Origin: Planctomycetota bacterium
Lineage (GTDB): Bacteria > Planctomycetota > UBA1135 > GCA-002686595
DNA length: 5,846 nucleotides
NCBI GenBank assembly: GCA_027623615.1
Contig: JAQBVH010000248.1
Coordinates: 1 to 5,846 of the forward strand
Direction: 5' to 3'
A program made the position numbers and the translations under genes. Positions within the stretch are counted from its first letter, which is position 1, and every line of letters begins with the position of its first letter. The notes under the pieces were generated by a model, which saw only the letters and a list, made by a program, of their open reading frames with translations, was not told the DNA's origin and searched no databases. Below are positions 1 to 5,423 of this stretch, piece by piece.

Positions 1-1
1 C

Positions 2-187
2 GCCGAGCTCGAGCCCGTGCTCAGGGCCCTCGCGGACCGCGATCGGGTCGTGCTCGAGCTGCGCTTCACCCAGGACCTGACCCACGCCCAGGTGGCGGCG
101 GTCCTCGGCGTCTCCGAGCGCACGGCGAAGAGCTGGGCGGCGCGCGCCCTCGAGCACCTGCGGGAGCGCCTGGAGGAGCAGCGATGA
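2..187 (+). CDS. Sigma-70 family (ECF-like) RNA polymerase sigma factor, C-terminal fragment
   Basis: Only the last 61 residues are in the window; the 5' end lies upstream. The visible part is sigma region 4. A first helix contains RDRVVLELRF, followed by a helix-turn-helix, LTHAQVAAVLGVSERTAKSW, then a basic amphipathic tail (ARALEHLRERLEEQR). In this family, region 4 binds the -35 promoter element and the RNA polymerase beta flap. The spacing between the first helix and the helix-turn-helix is typical of ECF (group 4) sigma factors. Region 2 cannot be seen, so the subfamily cannot be assigned. A LuxR-type DNA-binding domain is a less likely alternative, because the LELRF..DLTHAQVAAVLGVS pattern fits sigma region 4 better. 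The stop codon TGA overlaps the next gene's ATG (ATGA at 184-187), which indicates an operon and suggests the downstream product may regulate this factor. Confidence 0.85.
   Translation, partial: AELEPVLRALADRDRVVLELRFTQDLTHAQVAAVLGVSERTAKSWAARALEHLRERLEEQR
172..178 (+). promoter_or_regulatory. Shine-Dalgarno for the small membrane protein
   Basis: GGAGGAG lies inside the last codons of the sigma factor gene, 5 bases before the ATG at 184. It fixes the start of the next gene within the ATGA overlap and supports translational coupling. Confidence 0.7.
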
Positions 188-456
188 ACGACCCCGTTCT
201 CGAGGCGCTGCGCTCGCTGCCCACCCCGTCGCCGCCGCCCGTGGAGCAACTCCTCGCGCGCGCTTTCCCCGACGGTCTGGTTCGCCGACCGCGGGTCTCG
301 GTGGCCGTCCTGGCCGCCGCGTCGATCAGCACGGCGAGCCTGCCCCTGATCCTGCCCGGCTCGCAGCAGGCACACGTGTGGGGAGAAGGCCTCGTTCGCA
401 GGGGCGAGCAATGGTCGAGCGCGGTCGTGGAGATCCTTGGAGAAGACCAGCGATGA
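184..456 (+). CDS. Small single-pass membrane protein, possible sigma-factor regulator
   Basis: This 90-residue protein belongs to no family I recognise. It has an N-terminal, probably cytoplasmic, stretch of about 36 residues (MNDPVLEALRSLPTPSPPPVEQ...). One hydrophobic segment follows at about residues 38-58 (VSVAVLAAASISTASLPLIL). A C-terminal tail of about 30 residues ends in VVEILGEDQR. The start is secured by GGAGGAG five bases upstream and by the ATGA overlap with the sigma gene; its own stop overlaps the next start by ATGA. A small single-pass protein encoded directly after an ECF sigma factor suggests an anti-sigma factor or a membrane anchor. However, the HxxxCxxC zinc motif of classical zinc-binding anti-sigma domains is absent: the protein has no cysteine. 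The regulatory role is therefore an inference from position only. Confidence 0.7.
   Translation: MNDPVLEALRSLPTPSPPPVEQLLARAFPDGLVRRPRVSVAVLAAASISTASLPLILPGSQQAHVWGEGLVRRGEQWSSAVVEILGEDQR
439..445 (+). promoter_or_regulatory. Shine-Dalgarno for the first MotA-like membrane protein
   Basis: GGAGAAG sits 7 bases before the ATG at 453. It supports that start over an upstream in-frame ATG at 378, which would add 25 arginine-rich residues overlapping the previous gene. Confidence 0.6.
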
Positions 457-1076
457 AATGGACACGACCCCTGTGCCTGATCTTGGTCCTCGGCCTCACC
501 GTCTGCGGATGGATGCTGCTGCCCGAACCGAGGCAGGTGGCAGCTGCCCCCTCCGGCAGTCTGGATTCCTCACTCGCGGAGCTGGTGCTCTCTTTCTTGG
601 GCCTGGGCTTGCCCGTGTTGGCCTTCGGCCTGATCGCCTGCTGGAGCGCGGCTGGTCTCGGCTCGCTCGGCTCGGTGGCCCGCTTCCTGATGGGGACGGA
701 ACGCGAGCGTGACCTCGTCGCAGCTCATCACGGCATGGCCGCTGCGGCGCGGGCGATGGTGCAGGGAGGCTTGACCCTCGGCCTGCTCGGCACCGCGGCG
801 ATGTACATCCTGATCGGCGAGGCCTTCAAGAGCAACGACTACGCGTCGCCCGCCGACATCGCGTACCTGATCTCCTTCTCGCTCGTGGCGCCCTTGATGG
901 CCCTCGGTGTCGGGAGACTCGTACTGGGTGTGGGTGCGGACGCTGCAGCGATGCGCGCAGGCTTGTCGACCCGACGCACCTTCGAATCCCGCGACGACCT
1001 GATCCTGCTCCTGTTCATCTTGCCCCCCGTGTTGCCCTTCGGCTCGGCCCTGTGGCCGCTGCCGACCGTCCAGTAG
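453..1076 (+). CDS. Polytopic membrane protein, distantly MotA/TolQ/ExbB-like (first of a pair)
   Basis: This is a 207-residue protein. Hydrophobic segments lie at about 6-23 (membrane helix or uncleaved signal), 42-66, 103-121 and 136-160, with a last one at about 182-200. A charged loop (FLMGTERERDLVAAHH) separates the second and third. The third and fourth segments (GGLTLGLLGTAAMYILIGEAF and IAYLISFSLVAPLMALGVGRL) resemble the paired pore helices of MotA/TolQ/ExbB channels, where a GxLGT-type helix is followed by a helix with a central proline and glycine. The match is weaker than for the next gene, and the extra hydrophobic C-terminus is atypical. The ATG at 453 forms an ATGA overlap with the preceding stop. 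With the next gene it forms a pair of related proteins that may assemble together in the inner membrane. An unclassified membrane protein of another family remains possible. Confidence 0.6.
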   Translation: MKWTRPLCLILVLGLTVCGWMLLPEPRQVAAAPSGSLDSSLAELVLSFLGLGLPVLAFGLIACWSAAGLGSLGSVARFLMGTERERDLVAAHHGMAAAARAMVQGGLTLGLLGTAAMYILIGEAFKSNDYASPADIAYLISFSLVAPLMALGVGRLVLGVGADAAAMRAGLSTRRTFESRDDLILLLFILPPVLPFGSALWPLPTVQ

Positions 1077-1079
1077 GAA
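1075..1079 (+). promoter_or_regulatory. Shine-Dalgarno overlapping the upstream stop codon
   Basis: AGGAA includes the last two bases of the TAG stop at 1074-1076 and lies 5 bases before the ATG at 1085. It favours this start over the in-frame ATG at 1052 inside the previous gene, and implies that ribosomes finishing one gene can restart on the next. Confidence 0.55.
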
Positions 1080-1084
1080 TCGCC

Positions 1085-1573
1085 ATGTCTCGCAAGCCTC
1101 TCGCCCTCCTGTTGACCTGGGGCGTGCTCGTGTTGGTGGCCAATCGCTTGGCCTTCTCGCCGCGCCTCTGGTTCGACCCGGCGGTGCTCGCCTACGTCCT
1201 GGCCTTGCCGCTCCTGGTCGGCGTCGCGATGGTGGGACCGGCCGAGCTCCTGCGCGTCTTCCAGGACGCGTTCGCCGCACGGCCCGAGGACCTCTCGATC
1301 GAGCGGCGCGCGCACGCCGCCGCGACCTTGAACGCGCTGGGCGGTTGTGCTGTCGCTGCGGGCGTCCTCGGCCTGTTCGGCATGTTGATCGCCGCCTTCA
1401 ACTCGATCGCATCGTCCGGTGGCCAGGCATCTGCGCACGACTTGCTCGCGGGCGTGCCGAGCATGGTGTTGGCGCCGGTCTACGGGCTTGCCCTGAAGGC
1501 GTTCCTGTTCGATGCACTGGCAGGGGGTCTGGAGGCCGCAGAGCCCGGATTGGGAGCCGATCTGGAGGGTTAG
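1085..1573 (+). CDS. MotA/TolQ/ExbB-like four-helix membrane protein (second of a pair)
   Basis: This 162-residue protein has four predicted membrane helices, at about 5-22, 32-50, 83-107 and 119-143. The first half, with WFDPAVLAYVLALPLLVGVAM then GPAELLRVFQDAF, follows the MotA pattern of a helix entered by FxDxPS, then a helix leading into a cytoplasmic LLRxFK segment. The second half has a glycine-rich third helix (GGCAVAAGVLGLFGMLIAAF) and a fourth helix with LAPVYGLALKAF, which matches the TTLYGLLLAN region of MotA. It is much shorter than MotA (about 290 residues): the large cytoplasmic loop between helices 2 and 3 is reduced to about 30 residues. In this family such proteins form proton-conducting stator or energiser channels with a MotB/ExbD/TolR partner, and none is encoded nearby. 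The homology is judged from pattern memory and could be remote. Confidence 0.65.
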   Translation: MSRKPLALLLTWGVLVLVANRLAFSPRLWFDPAVLAYVLALPLLVGVAMVGPAELLRVFQDAFAARPEDLSIERRAHAAATLNALGGCAVAAGVLGLFGMLIAAFNSIASSGGQASAHDLLAGVPSMVLAPVYGLALKAFLFDALAGGLEAAEPGLGADLEG

Positions 1574-1611
1574 GGCCGCATCGCCCGCGGAGGCGCTGGT
1601 AACGTGGTCCC
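1574..1611 (+). other. Short intergenic spacer before the metalloprotease gene
   Basis: This 38-base gap contains GGAGG at 1589-1593, 18 bases before the GTG start, which is long for a ribosome binding site. An in-frame TAA at 1600-1602 rules out a longer N-terminus for the downstream gene. No convincing promoter or terminator is visible, so read-through from the membrane-protein operon is possible. Confidence 0.5.
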
Positions 1612-4494
1612 GTGCGACTCACTCTCCTGCTCCTCCCGCTCTTCGCCCCCGCCCTACATGCCCAGGACCCGTATCGGGTCGAGCTCCCGGTAGACTCGCC
1701 CGCCTCGTTCGAGGTGCTCGTCGAGAAGGACGGGCTGCCCCAGCTGTTCCGCCTGGAGCGCCGCTCGGTCCGTGCCGACGACTTCGTGCTGCTCGCCTAC
1801 CGCGCCGACGGTTCGACCGAGACCCTCGTTCCGCCGCCGCCGGCGACCTACCGCGGCGTCGTGGACGGCGAACCCGGTTCGATCGTGGTGGCGAGCCTGA
1901 CGCCGCGGGGCTTGAGCGCGCACGTGTGGTCGGCGACCGGGGAATTGTGGCAGGTCGAGCCCCTGGTCGGTCAGCGCGGGATGCCGCGCAGCGCGCACCG
2001 CTCGGTCACGGTCGAGCCGCAGGCCATCCCCTGCGCCGAGGTGCTGAGCCCCTCGAGCGGTGCCTCCGCGCTCCCGGCGCACACGCCGATCGGCCCGGAC
2101 CCCTTCGGCGGTCCGCCAGATTGCATCCACGAGGCGGAGCTCGCCTACGACGCGGACTACCAGTACTTCCTGCGCCAGGGCGGCACTGTCGCGGGAACCC
2201 TCGCGAACATCGAGGGGCACACCGCGGTCGTGAACGAGTTCTACGCCCGCGACGCGCAGATTCAGCACCGCGTCACGACGGTGATCGTGCGCACCACCCC
2301 GTACTACTTCCACAACGACGGTGGGCACCTGCTCGACCTGTTCCGGGCGGAGTGGAACACCGTCCAGTCCGGCGTACCGCGGGACATGGCGCACCTGATG
2401 ACCGACAAGTCGAACCTGTCGGGCTACGCGGGGCTCGCCTACGTGGGAGTCGTGTGCAACCTCGGCTGGGCCTACGGCTGGAGCGTCGACAGCGCCGGCG
2501 TGGTCGGTCACGAGCTGGGCCACAACTGGGGCGCGGGGCACTGCCACGACACGAGCCCGTGCAACAACATGTGCGGCGCCTGCAACTTCATCGCTCCGAA
2601 CACGCGCGACATCATCGTCGCCTTCCGGGACTCGCGTGCGTGCCTCGCGGTGGTCGGCCCCTACGTCGACCCGGTGCCGCCCTACGCCTATCCCGACGGC
2701 GCGGTGCTGACCAAGAACCAGCTCGTCGCCGAGCCCCTGATCCTCGACGTGCGCGCCAACGACGACGACGGCAACTGCACCTCGTTCGGGATCGTCGACT
2801 TTCCGCTGGTGACGGTCGAGGGGGCGCACCTTGAGCAGAACATGCACCACCAGCTCGTCTACACCGCGGCGAACCCGCACGTGGGCGTGGACGCCTTCGC
2901 CTACACCCTGCGTGACCCGTCTGGGCTGGAGTCGGTCGGGCAGGTCACGGTCGACGTGCCGGCCCGTGAGCTCGAGGCCGCCTGGCCCCTGGACGAGGGC
3001 AGCGGCGCGGTCGCGAACGACGCGACGGGTTATGGCCACACGGGGACGATCCTCGGCGGCGCGACCTGGGACGGGAGCGCCCCAGGCGGCGGCGGCCTGA
3101 ACTTCGACGGCGTCGACGACCAGGTCGACCTGGAGGGGCTCGGCCTGCGCGGGGACGAGGTGACGATCGCCGGTTGGCTCAAGCGCAACGGTGCGCAGGA
3201 CGACTGGGCCGGGATCCTGATGTCGCGCACGGCGAACACCCAGGCCGGGCTGCACTTCGGGACCAGCGACGAGCTGCGCTACACCTGGGCCGGTGACGGG
3301 TCCACCTGGAACAGCGGCCTTGTGCCGCCCCAGGGCAAGTGGGTGCTGGTGGTCCTGGTCGTGCGACCGGACAAGGCCGTCCTGCACATGCTCGACGGCG
3401 CGACGCACTCGAAGGTGACGCGCCAGGCGGTCCACGCGAGCCAGCGGTTCGCCGGGTCGATCTCGCTGGGCGTCGATCCGGACGACGGCAACCGCCGCTT
3501 CCAGGGAGCGCTCGCGGGCTGGCGCGTCTACGACAAGGCGCTGGGTCAGAACGACGTCCTCGACCTCGCGTACTACGGCGGTCCCGCGGAGGGCCCGGGC
3601 CCGCGGGACGGCGGGACGCACGTGGCGGGTGCGCTCACCTGGACGGGGTCAGCGCTCGCGGAGAAGTACCACGTCTTCTTCGGTGCGAGCTACGAGGCCG
3701 TGCGCGACGCGGACGTGAACAGTCCCGAGTACCGGGGGCAGACGACGCTCGCCACCTTCGATCCGGGCCCGCTCCAGGCGGGGCAACGCTGGTTCTGGCG
3801 GGTCGACACCGAGGTGTTCCCGACGACCCTGGCCAGCGCTGTCTGGCAGATCAACGTCGAGGCGGGTCATCACTGGCCCCTGGACGAGACCTCGGGCGCG
3901 GTCGCGCTGGACGTGGGCGGCGGGGTCGACGGGACCTTCGAGGGAGGCGCGCTGCTCGGCGAGCCCGGCGCGACAGCCAACACGGGTACCGCGATCTACC
4001 TCGACGGGGACGACGACCTGGTGCGCATCCCGGCCCTCGACCTGAACGACAACCGCTGCACGATCAGCGCCTGGATCCGACGCGCGGGCAACCAGGATCA
4101 GCTGGCGGGCATCGTCGTGTGCTCGGACGGGCAGACCGAGGCCGGCCTCCAGCTGGGCCTTGCCCACGAGCTGCGCGCCCGCTGGGACGACAACTTCGCC
4201 ATGGCCAACTGGAACCCGGGGCTGGTGGTGCCGAACAGTCAGTGGGTCTTCGTCGCCCTCGTGATCGAGCCGAGCCGGGCGACGCTGTATCTCGGCGACG
4301 CCGCCGGGACCCTGAACTCGGCCACGAAGCTCTTCACGAACAACGCGCAGGCCTTCGCGGGGGACACCCTCTTCGGTGAGGCCCCCTCGACCGCCTTCGA
4401 CCACGCCTTCCGCGGCCACGTGGACGAGGTGCGCTTCCTCCCGGCGGCGTTGCAGCCGGGACAGGTGCAGGCGCTGTACGAGGCGGATCTGTAG
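1612..4494 (+). CDS. Secreted reprolysin-like (M12-type) zinc metalloprotease with Big_9, LamG, FN3-like and LamG domains
   Basis: This is a 960-residue exported protein. The GTG start is the only reasonable one: an in-frame TAA lies three codons upstream, and the start gives a clean signal peptide (RLTLLLLPLFAPALHA, cleavage near residue 17/18). Residues 18 to about 130 resemble an ADAM/reprolysin propeptide (YRGVVDGEPGSIVVASLTPRGLSAHVW). The catalytic domain covers about 171-345. It holds the metzincin zinc motif HELGHNWGAGH at 300-310 (His300, Glu301, His304, His310), followed by a cysteine cluster (C311, C317, C321, C324) around Met320, the likely Met-turn residue. Residues 354-450 form a cadherin-like/Big_9 domain (LILDVRANDDDG ... 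VDAFAYTLRDPSG). LamG/ConA-like domains lie at about 455-657 and 753-960, flanking an FN3-like domain at about 660-750 (YHVFFGASYEAV ... RWFWRVDTEVF). The likely role is extracellular or surface proteolysis, with the C-terminal modules binding glycans or proteins. The substrate cannot be told from sequence. No sorting signal or anchor is visible at the C-terminus. Confidence 0.92.
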   Translation: MRLTLLLLPLFAPALHAQDPYRVELPVDSPASFEVLVEKDGLPQLFRLERRSVRADDFVLLAYRADGSTETLVPPPPATYRGVVDGEPGSIVVASLTPRGLSAHVWSATGELWQVEPLVGQRGMPRSAHRSVTVEPQAIPCAEVLSPSSGASALPAHTPIGPDPFGGPPDCIHEAELAYDADYQYFLRQGGTVAGTLANIEGHTAVVNEFYARDAQIQHRVTTVIVRTTPYYFHNDGGHLLDLFRAEWNTVQSGVPRDMAHLMTDKSNLSGYAGLAYVGVVCNLGWAYGWSVDSAGVVGHELGHNWGAGHCHDTSPCNNMCGACNFIAPNTRDIIVAFRDSRACLAVVGPYVDPVPPYAYPDGAVLTKNQLVAEPLILDVRANDDDGNCTSFGIVDFPLVTVEGAHLEQNMHHQLVYTAANPHVGVDAFAYTLRDPSGLESVGQVTVDVPARELEAAWPLDEGSGAVANDATGYGHTGTILGGATWDGSAPGGGGLNFDGVDDQVDLEGLGLRGDEVTIAGWLKRNGAQDDWAGILMSRTANTQAGLHFGTSDELRYTWAGDGSTWNSGLVPPQGKWVLVVLVVRPDKAVLHMLDGATHSKVTRQAVHASQRFAGSISLGVDPDDGNRRFQGALAGWRVYDKALGQNDVLDLAYYGGPAEGPGPRDGGTHVAGALTWTGSALAEKYHVFFGASYEAVRDADVNSPEYRGQTTLATFDPGPLQAGQRWFWRVDTEVFPTTLASAVWQINVEAGHHWPLDETSGAVALDVGGGVDGTFEGGALLGEPGATANTGTAIYLDGDDDLVRIPALDLNDNRCTISAWIRRAGNQDQLAGIVVCSDGQTEAGLQLGLAHELRARWDDNFAMANWNPGLVVPNSQWVFVALVIEPSRATLYLGDAAGTLNSATKLFTNNAQAFAGDTLFGEAPSTAFDHAFRGHVDEVRFLPAALQPGQVQALYEADL
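2974..3582 (+). repeat. LamG-like domain copy 1 within the metalloprotease gene
   Basis: Residues 455-657. It opens with AAWPLDEGSGAVANDATGYG, has the LNFDGVDDQVDL strand typical of Laminin_G_3 domains, and ends with the WRVYDKAL and LDLAYYGG segment. It aligns with copy 2 along its length, including a shared 15-base DNA stretch (TGGCCCCTGGACGAG at 2983-2997 and 3874-3888). Confidence 0.8.
3868..4491 (+). repeat. LamG-like domain copy 2 within the metalloprotease gene
   Basis: Residues 753-960, the end of the protein. It opens with HHWPLDETSGAVALDVGGG and has IYLDGDDDLVRIPAL. It shares with copy 1 the pattern (C/V)TI(S/A)xWxxRxGxQDxxAGI ... (T)xAGLxxGxxxELRxxW ... WNxGLVxPxxxWVxVxLVxxPxxAxL. 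It closes with VDEVRFLPAALQPGQVQALY. The copies have diverged well beyond recent duplication. Confidence 0.8.
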
Positions 4495-4523
4495 GGAGCG
4501 GCGCGGGGCGGGTCGCGGCTGGG
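4495..4523. other. Short gap between convergent genes
   Basis: Twenty-nine GC-rich bases separate the stop codons of the metalloprotease (+) and the rhomboid (-). I see no stem-loop followed by a T-run on either strand. The nearest inverted repeat (GCTGGG at 4518-4523 with CCCAGC at 4546-4551) has a 22-base loop and lies partly inside the rhomboid gene, so it is not a persuasive terminator. Confidence 0.5.
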
Positions 4524-5423
4524 CTACTCCCCGTCCGGCCTGTACCCCAGCTCCTCCGACTTGCGCCAGGCCTCGTCGGCCTCCTCGTAGCGCTGGAGCC
4601 TCTGGAGCGTGAACGCCAGGTTGTGCCAGGCGTCCGGCTCGTCGGGGGTGCGCTCGACGAGCGCCTCGTAGAGCTCGAGGGCCTCGTCGTAGCGCTCCCC
4701 CTGGAGGGCCGCCACTCCGCGGTTGAACAGCTCCCTCTCGTAGGCCTTGGACCGGTTGACCAGGTGCCGTACCGCCGGCAAGGTCCCGACGTAGGCGAGC
4801 AAGCACAGCGCCACGGGCAGCCCCATGCGCACGATCCGCTGGTTGCCGTTCCTCGCGAGCGCCCAGCCGGTGCCCGCGCCGACCAGGAAGCCCATCCCGT
4901 GCGCGGTGTTGCCGATCGGCATGATGTCGTACCACGACAGCAAGAGGCACACGAGGAACCAGGCGGCGAAGAACTCCGCGGTGCGCTTGGCCATTACACC
5001 GCGGCAGCGCGGGTGCCAGCGGTCGAGGGCCCAGAGCACGCCGAACAGGCCGTAGACGATCCCCGACAGGCCGACCGAGGGACCCGACACGGTCCACTGC
5101 GCCATCGAGCTCGCCGCGGCCAGGGTGAGCGCGAGGAGCGAGAAGCCGGTCAGGCCGAGCAAGGCCTCGACCACCACCCCGAGCTGCAGCATCCACATCG
5201 CGTTCATGGCCAGGTGCATCCAACCGCCGTGGAGCGCCGTCGAGCTCAGGTGCCGCCAGGGCTCCTGGGGCAGCCAGCGGTAGTCCAGGTGCAGCATGTG
5301 GAAGTCCGAGCCGCGGAATTCGAACACCGACAGCATCAGCGAGACCACGATCAAGGTGATCGTTCCCCACGCGTCGTACGGATCCGCGTCGCGCGCGGTC
5401 TCCCACTCGAGGCGCCTGCTCAT
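4524..5423 (-). CDS. Rhomboid family intramembrane serine protease with C-terminal TPR repeats
   Basis: This 299-residue inner-membrane protease cleaves substrate membrane helices within the bilayer. The rhomboid core has about six or seven membrane helices (first at about 19-36, a further one at about 200-218). Diagnostic motifs are all present: WR in the L1 loop at 56-57; H65-x4-H70-x3-N74 in HGGWMHLAMN, equivalent to GlpG His145/His150/Asn154; the catalytic serine Ser120 in GLSG (codon at 5064-5066); and the catalytic His175 in AHGMGFLVG (codon at 4899-4901). The 55-residue Ser-His spacing is close to that of GlpG. Residues about 231-298 form two TPR repeats (FNRGVAALQGERYDEALELY and WHNLAFTLQRLQRYEEADEAW), a likely protein-binding platform. 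The start at 5423 overlaps the upstream gene's stop by ATGA. An in-frame ATG at 5540 would add 39 arginine-rich residues inside that gene and is rejected. All catalytic residues are intact, so it is probably active; the substrate is unknown. Confidence 0.95.
   Translation of the reverse strand: MSRRLEWETARDADPYDAWGTITLIVVSLMLSVFEFRGSDFHMLHLDYRWLPQEPWRHLSSTALHGGWMHLAMNAMWMLQLGVVVEALLGLTGFSLLALTLAAASSMAQWTVSGPSVGLSGIVYGLFGVLWALDRWHPRCRGVMAKRTAEFFAAWFLVCLLLSWYDIMPIGNTAHGMGFLVGAGTGWALARNGNQRIVRMGLPVALCLLAYVGTLPAVRHLVNRSKAYERELFNRGVAALQGERYDEALELYEALVERTPDEPDAWHNLAFTLQRLQRYEEADEAWRKSEELGYRPDGE

Noticed and set aside
378..452. N-terminal extension of the first MotA-like protein from an ATG at 378
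   Set aside because: It would add 25 arginine-rich residues overlapping the preceding gene. The ATG at 453 has a Shine-Dalgarno and an ATGA overlap.
570..1438. Overlapping minus-strand open frames opposite the membrane-protein pair
   Set aside because: The translations are charged and low in complexity, whereas the + strand frames give clean membrane helices, Shine-Dalgarno sites and ATGA overlaps.
1512..2834. A 440-codon + strand open frame overlapping the protease gene in another frame
   Set aside because: Very Arg/Pro/Ala-rich translation typical of a shifted frame in GC-rich DNA. The protease frame carries the signal peptide and zinc motif.
1654..3621. A 655-codon open frame on the minus strand opposite the metalloprotease
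   Set aside because: Its translation is dominated by Arg, Val, Ala, Gly and Asp with no recognisable motif, and it lies fully antisense to a protein with clear domains. Long antisense frames are expected at this GC content.
3339..4379. A 346-codon + strand open frame inside the protease gene
   Set aside because: A shifted-frame shadow with extreme Arg/Gly content. The LamG and FN3-like domains are encoded in the other frame.
4518..4551. Inverted repeat GCTGGG / CCCAGC as a bidirectional terminator between the convergent genes
   Set aside because: Only six base pairs with a 22-base loop, no adjacent T-run, and half of it lies inside the rhomboid coding region.
3649..5406. A 585-codon minus-strand open frame spanning the protease end and the rhomboid
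   Set aside because: It covers both a + gene and, in another frame, the real rhomboid gene. Its product is Arg/Ala/Gly/Pro-rich low-complexity sequence without motifs.
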